This document shows, piece by piece, positions 31,910 to 39,864 of a stretch of DNA of 50,613 bases (its first letter is position 1; each line of letters starts with the position of its first letter). Under the pieces are notes generated by a model. That model saw only the letters and a program-made list of their open reading frames with translations. It ran no database searches and was not told the DNA's origin. A program made the translations under genes and the position numbers. Origin of the DNA: JBHELQ01 sp046262995 (lineage in GTDB: Bacteria > Actinomycetota > Thermoleophilia > Solirubrobacterales > Thermoleophilaceae); the NCBI GenBank assembly GCA_046262995.1, contig JBHELQ010000098.1, forward strand, positions 1 to 50,613, read 5' to 3'.

Positions 31910-33922
31910 CTAGGGCTTGGCCAAGCCTGTAGGCGATGGTCGGGAGCTGCGGCTCCTGGCCTCGCGCGCCACTTCGTCCTCGAGCGCCTCCTGGGCGTCC
32001 CGCAGCTGCTGCTCGGCTTCGTCCAGACGCCCGCGCTGCTCCTCCATGCCGGCAAGGGCACCCTGGAGGTCAGCCCTGAGCAGATCCACTCGGGCCCGCT
32101 GCTCCTTCGGCGGCTCGTACCGCTCGGTCCTGCGCACTCCGTCGGGCCCCTTCGCCTCCAGGCGGGCGAGCTCGGAGCTCTGGTGGTCGAGCTCGGCGCT
32201 CTTCTCGGCGGCGGTCTCCTCGATTGCCGCAAGCCGGCTCCGCGCGTCGGCCACCGCGGCCTCCAGCCGGCTGGCCTCGGCCTGGCCGACCTCGGCATCG
32301 CGCCGGGTGCCCACCTCCGCCTCTTTGAGCTCACGCAGCTCGTGTTCGTCGGGTCCCTTGCCGGTCCCGTCCTCGGACCACTCACCCGCGCGCTCACGAG
32401 CCGCCGCAAGGCGGCGCTCGCAGTCGGCAGCCCGCTCGGCCAGGCGGCTCGCCTCGGTGCGCGCGAGCTCCAATCGCGGACCCAGTTGCCCGAGCTTGTC
32501 CCGCTGACGCCCGGCGGCCTCCTCGGCTTCCCGCTTCGAGTTGTGCAGGGCGCGCAGGACCCGCTCGAGCTCCGCGCGGCGCGTGCGTTTCTCCAGGGCG
32601 CGCCCGGCGATCTCCGCGGCCTTCGTCTCGGCCTCCTCCAGCTCCCCTTCTGCCTCCATGAGCACCGCCGACAGGCGATCGTGCTCCACGCGCGCGGCCT
32701 CGAACTCCTCGCGGGCGCTGTCCACGGGCCCCCTGCGCTCGAGCACGGCGACCAGGGCCTCTCCGAGCCGCCGCTTCGCTGTCTCCTGCTCGACCTGCCT
32801 GCGTTCCAGCTCCTCGCCCAGCTGGCCCTGCTTGCGCTCGAGCTCCTCCAGCCGCTCGGCGAGCGAGCGGGAGCGCTCGCGCTCGCGCTCCAGATCCGAG
32901 CGGACGTCTTCGAGCCGTTCGCCGGCCGCGCTGGCCTCATCGCGCGCAGCCGCCACCTGCGATTGCCCTTCCTCGAGCTCCGACTTCGCGGCGGCGAGTG
33001 ATGTCAATGCGTCGTCGCGCTCGGAGCGAAGCGCCTCGAGCTCGGCCTGATGGCGCCCCACCGCTTCCTCATGCTCGCGCCGGCTGCCGTCGAGTCGGCG
33101 TTGCGCTTCACCTCGCGCTTGCTCGAGCTCGCGCCGCAGGCGGGCCTCCGACTGCACAGCCGACTCCAGTGCCCGCGCGGATGTGGCAGCCTCGGCCCGG
33201 GCCGCTTCCAGCTCGCCCGCGAGAGCGTCGTGTCGCTCGCTCAGCTCGGTGCGCGAGCGCTCCAGCTCGTCGCGCCCCTGCCGCAGGCTCGCCTCTCGCT
33301 GCGCCAGCCGCTCGCGTTCGGCCTCCGCGCCGGCCGCCCGCTCCTGGGTCTCGGTCAGCTCGGCACTGACGCGGCCGGTCTCCGCCTGGGCCTCCTCGAG
33401 CGCCTGAGCCAGCTCCTGGTGGGCGGTGCGAGCCCCGTCGAGCTCGCCCTGGTGGCGCTCCTCGGAATGACGAGCACGTTCCTCGAGCTCGGCGATCCTG
33501 GCGTCCGCGTCACGTCGCGAGCCCTCGAGCTGCGCGTGCAGCTCGGCCTGGTCGCGTCGCACGGACTCGGCCACCGGAGCATCGACCACGGGCGGTGACG
33601 GCTCATCCACCCGGTCCCGCTTCCCGTTGCCGGCGAACAATCCACTCAGTCTGCGAACCGGTCCCGCCGGAGGCCCGGGATCCGAGGGAGCGATCGCGGC
33701 CTCGTCGTCCGTCACGCGCAGCGACAGTAGCCCGTCGGGGCCCACATCGCCGAGCGGCGGCTCCGGACGAACCCCGACGCCCGCCAGGGCCCGCGCGATG
33801 TCGGCCCGAGCCTCGGGCGTCGGCTCCTCGACCTTGAAGCTGACCAGGAGGTGGTCCAGATGTGCTTCGACGCTGCCACCGTGAGCGTCGAGGTAGTGGC
33901 GAATTACTTCTTCAGGTCTCAT
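31910..33922 (-). CDS. Long coiled-coil protein, unknown
   Basis: 670 residues. The N-terminus (1-75: MRPEEVIRHYLDAHGGSVEA..., ending near LSLRVTDDEA) looks like a small folded domain. A proline-rich linker (about 75-120) is followed by some 520 residues of nearly uninterrupted heptad coiled coil, full of E, R, A and L, and a short basic tail ending in PTGLAKP. No Walker A/B, hinge or membrane helix is present, so it is not an SMC ATPase. It could be a scaffold in division, polarity or chromosome organisation. Located downstream of the polytopic membrane protein, with a hairpin between them. Confidence 0.75.
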   Translation of the reverse strand: MRPEEVIRHYLDAHGGSVEAHLDHLLVSFKVEEPTPEARADIARALAGVGVRPEPPLGDVGPDGLLSLRVTDDEAAIAPSDPGPPAGPVRRLSGLFAGNGKRDRVDEPSPPVVDAPVAESVRRDQAELHAQLEGSRRDADARIAELEERARHSEERHQGELDGARTAHQELAQALEEAQAETGRVSAELTETQERAAGAEAERERLAQREASLRQGRDELERSRTELSERHDALAGELEAARAEAATSARALESAVQSEARLRRELEQARGEAQRRLDGSRREHEEAVGRHQAELEALRSERDDALTSLAAAKSELEEGQSQVAAARDEASAAGERLEDVRSDLERERERSRSLAERLEELERKQGQLGEELERRQVEQETAKRRLGEALVAVLERRGPVDSAREEFEAARVEHDRLSAVLMEAEGELEEAETKAAEIAGRALEKRTRRAELERVLRALHNSKREAEEAAGRQRDKLGQLGPRLELARTEASRLAERAADCERRLAAARERAGEWSEDGTGKGPDEHELRELKEAEVGTRRDAEVGQAEASRLEAAVADARSRLAAIEETAAEKSAELDHQSSELARLEAKGPDGVRRTERYEPPKEQRARVDLLRADLQGALAGMEEQRGRLDEAEQQLRDAQEALEDEVAREARSRSSRPSPTGLAKP

Positions 33923-33954
33923 CCCTGCCGGGCGCGTCGCGATATATGGCGGTT

Positions 33955-33992
33955 ACCAGGGGTTCAGTATCCACAAACAGAACCCCCCTGGT
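33955..33992 (-). terminator. Hairpin between membrane protein and coiled-coil genes
   Basis: ACCAGGGGTTC and GAACCCCCCTGGT pair with a two-base bulge and a loop of 14 bases. It lies 17 bases after the TAA of the polytopic membrane protein gene on the minus strand. There is no T run, so termination is inferred from position. Confidence 0.5.
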
Positions 33993-34008
33993 CCAGGGCC
34001 AATCGCTC

Positions 34009-35820
34009 TTATCTCACGCCGGCCGCGGTCGAGCGCCGCTCCCCCGCCTGGCCGAGGCGCGCGAAGCGCGCGAGCCCCCAGGCCAGGGAGGTGAAGAGAC
34101 CCAGCGCGATCGCCAGCACGATCAGGTAGGCGAGGGTGCTCAGGAAACCCGGGGCGTCCTTCTTCTGCTCGCGCTGAAGGTTCTTCTTGTCGCGGACGAA
34201 CGCGCGCGCGAAGCGCGGCCTGGCCGGGACTTCGGGCACCGGGATCGCCGTGTCTCGCGGCAGGAAGATCGGCAGGCTGGCGACCGTCCGGCCCTTCTGC
34301 AGGCGCAGGGTGGCCTTCCAGTTCCCGTAGACCGGGATCGGCTTCGTCGTCCGGTAGACGCCCTTGCTCACCTTGTGCAGCCGGTCGACCACGCTGCCGC
34401 CCCCCTGCCAGGCCGTGACAGTCAGCCACTCGGCGTGGTCCGCGGCGTCGCGCGGCTGGAGCCTGATCGTGGCGGCAACCGTGCGCTTCGGGAGCGGAGT
34501 CAGATCGTGAAGCGAGATCTGCGCCCGGGTGCCCGGGCCGCCGTTCATCGGCAACGCGAAGGCGAACAGGGCGATCACGACGACGGCCGCCGCTGGAGCG
34601 GCCCAGCGACTCTCCGGACGGTGGCGAAACTCCGGCGCGCGCAGGGAGCCGCCGACGAAGCCGCCGATTACGCCCCCGGCCACCGCCGCCAGGAAGCCGG
34701 CGATGATCGCCTCGGGCAGCAGCGCCGAGGTCCACGGGATCGTCCACCAGACGTGAGACCAGCCCCATTCGGCCGCCAGCCCGAACGTGCCGACGCCGAC
34801 GCCGGCGAGCGCGCCGAAGGTCAGCGGCCGGTCACTCGGGGCGCGCAGCGCGATCGCCTCGACGACGAGCGCCTCGACCAGGTAGAGCGGGAAATGAAGA
34901 GCCGTGTGGCCCGTGATCGGCCCGACGTACAGGGACCACAGGCCCCGCGCGGCCAGGTACCCCGCCACGGCGAGCAGCGCACCGCCGCGGCCGATCAAGA
35001 GACGGGCGGTCACGAGGCCGACGCCGGCGGCGAGCATCACGAGGATCGGATGCCACACCAGCCTGAACTGCGGCACCGCGAAGTCGAACTCGGCCTGGAA
35101 CGTCGACAGCGCGACCAGGAAGGAGGAGGCGAGCAGCGCCTGCCGGAGCACGAGCCAACGCGGCTGCGGACGCGGGGTGTCGGGTGACCGGGCGTTGACG
35201 CCCTCCGACAGCAGTATCAGCGCGCCGACCGTTGCAAGGCCCGCCCCGCCGATCAACATCAGGTGCGTGGGACCCCAGAGCGTCACGTCCTGCCCGAAGA
35301 TGCGGTGCCACATGTCGTCCATCGGGAACGCCGCGAGCGCGAACGACGCCGAGACCAGCATCAAGAGGCCGCCCAGCGGCGCATACCAGTCCCGCGCGAT
35401 CCGCACCGCTGCAGGGCTCGGACGCGGGCCGCGGGGCAGGCTGACCGACAGGAGGCCCGCGAAGAAGACGCCGAACAGCCCGGCGAGTATGAAGTAGTGG
35501 GCAGCGTTGGCGAGCGGGCCCGGGTCGCGACCCTTGTCGAGGTGGATCGAGATGTCCCAGTACATCCCGAACGCCGCCACCAGCAGCGCGCCGAAGACGA
35601 AGGCGATCGGCAGCGACGACCATCCGGGAATGCCGGACGAGCGCTCGGCGAAGCCAGCGATGCGAGCTACCCGCGGGAGCCGGCCGCTGCGGTGCCCCGC
35701 GACGATCGCGAACATCGCGGCGGTGATGACCGCGGCGCCGGCCGTCGCGGCGATCGTCTCCCCGATTGCAGCGCCGCCGGCCGGCGCCGCCTTGGCGATC
35801 AGCATGACCCCTGTGCTCAT
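34009..35820 (-). CDS. Polytopic membrane protein with C-terminal YtkA-like domain
   Basis: 603 residues. About ten membrane helices (25-435), then a roughly 110-residue beta-rich extracytoplasmic domain (about 440-545: TRAQISLHDLTPLPKRTVAATI, YGNWKATLRLQKGR) like YtkA/FixH periplasmic domains, and a final helix (560-585). Histidine- and aspartate-bearing loop motifs such as MYWDISIHLDKGRDPGP, DDMWHRIFG, WGPTHLMLIGG and GHTALHFPLY recall metal or haem handling, but no known family is assigned. It might work in copper or cytochrome assembly. Starts at ATG 35820; PucR is divergent, 44 bases away. Confidence 0.72.
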   Translation of the reverse strand: MSTGVMLIAKAAPAGGAAIGETIAATAGAAVITAAMFAIVAGHRSGRLPRVARIAGFAERSSGIPGWSSLPIAFVFGALLVAAFGMYWDISIHLDKGRDPGPLANAAHYFILAGLFGVFFAGLLSVSLPRGPRPSPAAVRIARDWYAPLGGLLMLVSASFALAAFPMDDMWHRIFGQDVTLWGPTHLMLIGGAGLATVGALILLSEGVNARSPDTPRPQPRWLVLRQALLASSFLVALSTFQAEFDFAVPQFRLVWHPILVMLAAGVGLVTARLLIGRGGALLAVAGYLAARGLWSLYVGPITGHTALHFPLYLVEALVVEAIALRAPSDRPLTFGALAGVGVGTFGLAAEWGWSHVWWTIPWTSALLPEAIIAGFLAAVAGGVIGGFVGGSLRAPEFRHRPESRWAAPAAAVVVIALFAFALPMNGGPGTRAQISLHDLTPLPKRTVAATIRLQPRDAADHAEWLTVTAWQGGGSVVDRLHKVSKGVYRTTKPIPVYGNWKATLRLQKGRTVASLPIFLPRDTAIPVPEVPARPRFARAFVRDKKNLQREQKKDAPGFLSTLAYLIVLAIALGLFTSLAWGLARFARLGQAGERRSTAAGVR

Positions 35821-35864
35821 GAGTTCCTAAGCTTCATGCCAAATATCGGAGAGGTCTGCGCCTG

Positions 35865-37094
35865 ATGGCCAAAACCGGGCAACAAAAACCTGAAGCGAGA
35901 TCACAAAATCCCACAGCGCTCCCCGCGCGACCGTGGGCAGCGCTGCCGCCGGAGCTGGCGGCCGCGCTCCGACCGGGGGTCCCCGACACGGCGGAGGAGA
36001 TCATCGAGACCATTCGCCACGTCGTGCCCGCGTACGCACGGCCGCTCGAGGGCGGCTTCGGCGGCGCGATCAGGACCGGCGTCGAACGGGCCCTCTGCGA
36101 CTTCCTCGAAGACGCGGAGGGCAGGCCGCACGCGGGGGAGGGGGGCGATATCTACGAGCAGCTCGGGCGCGACGAGGCGCGCGAAGGCCGGACGATGGAG
36201 GCCCTGCTCGCCGCGTACCGGGTGGGAGCGCGGATCGCCTGGCGTCGCGCGTCCGAGGTGACGCGCGACGCCGGCTTCGACTCGGACATGCTCTCCCGCC
36301 TGGCCGAGGCGTTCTTCGCCTACATCGACGAGCTCTCGGCCCGCTCGGTAGCCGGCTTCACCGAGGAGCAGTCGACGGTGGCGGGCGAGGCCGAACGGCG
36401 AAGGCGGTTGCTGCTCGGCCTCATGATCCAGGAGCCGCCCGCCGAGCCGGACGCCATCGAGGCCGCCGCCCGCGACGCCCGCTGGGAGCTGCCGGCGACG
36501 CTGGCCGCGCTCGTGTGGCGGGACCAGTCCGAGCAGCCTGTGGCCCGGCGTCTCCCGCTCGGCTCACTGGCCGCCCCGCTGGACGACGGACTCGTCTGCG
36601 CGCTCGTCCCGGACGCCGGCGCGCCAGGGCGACGTGCCGAGGTCGAACGCGCCCTAGGGCGGCGCGCCGCGGCGCTCGGTCCCCTCGTTCCCGCCGCGGA
36701 GGCCTGGAACAGCGCACGGCGGGCGCGTGCGCTTCACCGGCTGCTCGCAGAGGGGTTGGTGGACGGGAAGATGGCGACCGCCGAGGAGCATCTGGCGGAG
36801 CTCGTGGTCCACGCCGACAGGGGGCTGGCGCGGGAGCTCGCAAGCACTCGGCTCGAGCCTCTCGAAGCGCGGACGCCCGGCTCTCGCAAGCGTCTTCTCG
36901 ACACGCTGGCGGTATGGCTCGACCACCAGGGGCACGTGCCGCGAGCGGCGCAGGCCCTGGGCGTGCACCCCCAGACCGTTCGCTATCGGCTGGAGCAGCT
37001 CCGCGAGCTGTTCGGGGGACGCCTAGACGACCCGCAGTCGAGGTTCGAGCTGATGCTGGCGCTCAGGGCGCCGGGGCCTAGCGGCGGGAGATAG
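35865..37094 (+). CDS. PucR-family transcriptional regulator
   Basis: 409 residues. The C-terminal helix-turn-helix (about 345-400) has LAVWLDHQGHVPRAAQALGV and HPQTVRYRLEQLRELFG, the PucR/CdaR signature. The central part (175-335) is the GGDEF-like PucR middle domain. The N-terminal region (AEEIIETIRHVVPAY...GFGGAIRTGVERAL) matches the sensory domain common in actinobacterial regulators of this type. Ligand unknown. It probably controls itself and the divergent membrane protein gene. The 3' end overlaps that of the convergent small protein gene by 17 bases. Confidence 0.88.
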   Translation: MAKTGQQKPEARSQNPTALPARPWAALPPELAAALRPGVPDTAEEIIETIRHVVPAYARPLEGGFGGAIRTGVERALCDFLEDAEGRPHAGEGGDIYEQLGRDEAREGRTMEALLAAYRVGARIAWRRASEVTRDAGFDSDMLSRLAEAFFAYIDELSARSVAGFTEEQSTVAGEAERRRRLLLGLMIQEPPAEPDAIEAAARDARWELPATLAALVWRDQSEQPVARRLPLGSLAAPLDDGLVCALVPDAGAPGRRAEVERALGRRAAALGPLVPAAEAWNSARRARALHRLLAEGLVDGKMATAEEHLAELVVHADRGLARELASTRLEPLEARTPGSRKRLLDTLAVWLDHQGHVPRAAQALGVHPQTVRYRLEQLRELFGGRLDDPQSRFELMLALRAPGPSGGR

Positions 37095-37413
37095 AGCTCA
37101 GCGGAACCGTCGACGCGCGCCCCTGCCGGAGCCACAGGACCGTGGCGGTTCCCGCGCGCGCGTCGATCGACTGGATCCGACCAAGTTCGCCGGTCGCGAC
37201 CTTTCGCACATGACCAGGCGGGAGGGGGGTGCGGTTGACCTCGCGCCTGGTGGGCGGCGTGTGCGATCGGGTCCGTGGCGGTGGCTTGCGCGGCCTGCGT
37301 GAGCGGACCTCCGGGGCATCGTCCGCTGCCGGGGTCGGCAGCGCCTTCTCGAGCGGCAACATCTGCGCGCCGGTGCCCTTCGCCTCCGTGTCCAGTACCC
37401 AGACTTTCCTCAT
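37078..37413 (-). CDS. Small protein with C-terminal SH3/KOW-like strand domain
   Basis: 111 residues from ATG 37413, five bases after the SDR stop, so co-transcribed with it. The N-terminus MRKVWVLDTEAKGTGAQMLPLE is distinctive. A basic proline-rich middle (38-65: RSRRPRKPPPRTRS) is probably disordered. The C-terminal 40 residues (ATGELGRIQSIDARAGTATV, LWLRQGRASTVPLSSI) look like a small beta barrel. A nucleic-acid-binding role is possible but unproven. The frame is open further upstream but inside the SDR gene, so ATG 37413 is preferred. Confidence 0.7.
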   Translation of the reverse strand: MRKVWVLDTEAKGTGAQMLPLEKALPTPAADDAPEVRSRRPRKPPPRTRSHTPPTRREVNRTPLPPGHVRKVATGELGRIQSIDARAGTATVLWLRQGRASTVPLSSISRR

Positions 37414-37417
37414 CAGC

Positions 37418-38389
37418 TCACGGTTCACTGTAGTGCGACGGGGTAACGGGGCCGCCGTCGCCGGTCGGCGCGGGCAGGTCGTAGCGCACGCCGGTGAGCT
37501 CCTCGGAGATCTCCCACAGTCGCCGGGCGCTGTCCTCGTCGCGGGCCGCGCGAGTCGGCGAAACGGGCTTCGGATGGCCTCGCTGCTCGGCCAGCCCGTC
37601 GGGCCCGACATAGGTGCCGCCCTCGAGGCCGGGCTCGGTCGCGGCGTACAGGATCGGCAGTGCGCCCATCTCCGCGCTCTGGGCGAAGACGCGGTTGGTG
37701 ACGGTCATGAACAGCCGCTCGTGCAGCGGCGGGCCGCTCGTCTGCAGGTTCGTCGCGGCGTATCCCGGGTGGGCGGCCAGGCTGCGGGTCTCGGAGCCGG
37801 AAGCGCGCAAGCGGCGGTCGAGCTCGAGCGCGAACAGCAGATTGGCCAGCTTCGACTGTCCGTAGGCCCCCCAGCGGCTGTAGCGCCGCTCGCCCTGGAG
37901 GTCGTCGAAGTCCACCCTCCCGGTCCGGTGGGCGGTGCTGCTCAAGGTCACGACCCTCGCGTCGTCCCGCCCCTCCATCGCGCGCAGCAGCATTGCGGTG
38001 AGGGCGAAGTGGCCGAGGTGGTTCGTGCCGAACTGAAGCTCGAATCCGTCAGCGGTCAGGCGTCGCGGGATTGCCATCACCCCGGCGTTGTTGATCAGCA
38101 GGTCGAGCCCGTCGTGCTCCTCCCGGAAGCGATCGGCGAAACCGCGCACGGAGTCCAGGTCGCCCAGGTCCAGCGCGGCGACCTCGACGGTCGCGCCCCC
38201 CGTCAAGGACTCGATCGAGGACCTTGCCTCGGCCCCCTTCTGGGTGTTGCGACACGCGAGGACGACAAATGCGCCGGCGCGAGCCAGCTCGCGCGCCGCG
38301 ATCAGGCCGAGTCCGCTGTTGGCCCCCGTGACGATGGCCGTACGGCCGCCCTGGTCCGGGATCCGGTCGGATGTCCACTTGTCGGCCAC
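37418..38389 (-). CDS. Short-chain dehydrogenase (retinol-dehydrogenase-like)
   Basis: 323 residues, classical SDR. The TGANSGLG cofactor motif (near 21-28), CRN following beta 2 (NADP preference), DLGDLDSV, NNAGVM, TLSSTAH and the catalytic YGQSK are present. The C-terminal half, AHPGYAATNLQ and ILYAATEPGLEGGTYVGPDG, matches the WW-oxidoreductase/retinol-dehydrogenase-like group common in actinobacteria. Substrate unknown. Operon with the small downstream protein. Confidence 0.9.
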   Translation of the reverse strand: MADKWTSDRIPDQGGRTAIVTGANSGLGLIAARELARAGAFVVLACRNTQKGAEARSSIESLTGGATVEVAALDLGDLDSVRGFADRFREEHDGLDLLINNAGVMAIPRRLTADGFELQFGTNHLGHFALTAMLLRAMEGRDDARVVTLSSTAHRTGRVDFDDLQGERRYSRWGAYGQSKLANLLFALELDRRLRASGSETRSLAAHPGYAATNLQTSGPPLHERLFMTVTNRVFAQSAEMGALPILYAATEPGLEGGTYVGPDGLAEQRGHPKPVSPTRAARDEDSARRLWEISEELTGVRYDLPAPTGDGGPVTPSHYSEP

Positions 38390-38426
38390 CGGCTTGCCCG
38401 GCCAGACTATTCGAGCCGGCGGGGCG

Positions 38427-39386
38427 CTAGCCGCGGCTCATGTGCAGGCGGACGACGTTCCCCGTGGGGAAGGAGCGGATCTGGACGAGCTCGCACAGGT
38501 GATTGGCCAGCCACAGGCCCCGGCCGCTGGGCTCGCTGGCCAGCGGGCGCTCACGACCCGCGAGCGGCTCGTCGATCCGCCCCCCGTCGCGAACCTCGCA
38601 GATCACCTTGTCCGCGTCCTGCCAGACGCGCAGCAGACCCCCTCCGCCGCCGTGGCGGACGCTGTTGGCGGCCACCTCGCTCACCGCCAGCACGAGATCG
38701 TCGGTCCTGGGCGCGCTGATGCCCGCGCTGGCGCCGTACCGATGCAGGAAGGCGCGCAGGCTCCGGAGGGTCTCGCCTTCGAACGGAAGCTCGTAGGCAG
38801 GTGTCGCCGGTTCGGCCAGTGGCTCGGCGAACGGAGCGGCAACGGGTTCCAGGCCGCCGTAGGTCTCGCTCTCTCGCGCGTCGCCGTCGATGCGAACGAG
38901 GGGGTGGTTGCGACGCGCCTCCTCGACCACCGGTCGCTCGAGGGCGCCCGTGTCGTAGGGGCACATGAGCCAGAACGAGGGGGTGTCGGCGAAGGCCAGG
39001 TTGAGCAGGGACTCGTGGCGATGGCACTCGACGAGCTCGGAATGGCTGCGGCTCGGGGAGATCGGCTCGCCGATGCCGCGCACGGGGCGACCGGGCCCCG
39101 AGTGGTCCACGAAGTCGCGCCAGGCGGGGATGATTCGCGCGGGATTCGCGCCCACCGCGCCCATGTCGGCGAAGTGGACCTGGTCGCCCTCACCGTTCAG
39201 CTCGGCTCGCAGCAGCTCGATCTTGGCGGGGCTGACCACCACCAGGATCGGCTCCCCCGCGGCCAGGCCCTCGCGGATGAACCGCAGCGTGCCGCGCAGG
39301 AACTCGTCCTGCCCGGAGTACATGAGGGCCTCATGGCGAAAGGAGCCCTCACGGTCGCGCGCCGTGGGAGCGGTGGCGGGGGGCAC
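38427..39386 (-). CDS. MEDS-domain / HATPase anti-sigma regulator
   Basis: 319 residues in two domains. Residues 15-185 are the MEDS sensory domain (FRHEALMYSGQDEFLRGTLRF; VHFADMGAVGANPARIIPAW; LMCPYDTGALE), seen fused to kinase-like regulators. Residues 205-315 are an RsbW-type ATPase with AVSEVAANSVRHGGG (N-box) and GRGLWLANHLCELVQIR (G-box). It would control a partner switch with an anti-sigma antagonist; none is adjacent. It pairs conceptually with the PP2C regulator at 18072-19949. Confidence 0.85.
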   Translation of the reverse strand: MPPATAPTARDREGSFRHEALMYSGQDEFLRGTLRFIREGLAAGEPILVVVSPAKIELLRAELNGEGDQVHFADMGAVGANPARIIPAWRDFVDHSGPGRPVRGIGEPISPSRSHSELVECHRHESLLNLAFADTPSFWLMCPYDTGALERPVVEEARRNHPLVRIDGDARESETYGGLEPVAAPFAEPLAEPATPAYELPFEGETLRSLRAFLHRYGASAGISAPRTDDLVLAVSEVAANSVRHGGGGGLLRVWQDADKVICEVRDGGRIDEPLAGRERPLASEPSGRGLWLANHLCELVQIRSFPTGNVVRLHMSRG

Positions 39387-39440
39387 TGCTTCCCCACGGT
39401 AGCAACGGATCTGAGGCTGGACCAGCGGGGCGGCGAGTGC

Positions 39441-39854
39441 TCAGCCGGCGTTGCCGAAGCGGGTCTCGCCCTCAGGCAGCCGGCCGTCGCGCCCCACGTA
39501 GCCGTCGTCGCCGCCGACGATCACGTACACGGCCGGCTCGCCCCCGACGTTGTGCAGCTTGCGATGCGTGGCCGCATCCACTCTCACGACGGCACCCGGG
39601 CCGAGCTCCACGCTGCGCCCGTCCCCGAAGGTCATCCGGAGGCGCCCGCGGTGGACGAAATAGACCTCCTCCTGGACGTCGTGGTAGTGGCTCCCGGTCT
39701 CCTGGTCGGGTGGTAGCTCGATCGCGTTCATCCCGAACGCGGTGACCCCGACCGCCCGTCGGATCTTCCGGAAGCCGGGCTCGTCGGAGAGCGCGTCGAC
39801 GTTGGCGGCGGCCCAGCCATCACCTTCGACGACGTCCCGAACCTCGTCGGCCAT
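39441..39854 (-). CDS. Cupin-domain protein
   Basis: 137 residues, one cupin barrel. First motif GSHYHDVQEEVYFVHRG gives H, H, E metal ligands; second motif PGAVVRVDAATHRKLHNVG gives the last histidine. All four ligands are present, so a metal-binding active cupin is likely, unlike the cupin at 22723. Substrate unknown; no operon partners are evident between it and the lipase gene (10 bases upstream). Confidence 0.85.
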   Translation of the reverse strand: MADEVRDVVEGDGWAAANVDALSDEPGFRKIRRAVGVTAFGMNAIELPPDQETGSHYHDVQEEVYFVHRGRLRMTFGDGRSVELGPGAVVRVDAATHRKLHNVGGEPAVYVIVGGDDGYVGRDGRLPEGETRFGNAG

Positions 39855-39864
39855 GGCGGGGATG

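Noticed and set aside
31914..31927. 14-base palindrome GGCTTGGCCAAGCC
   Set aside because: It lies in the last codons of the coiled-coil gene; as a perfect palindrome without a loop it is likely coincidental.
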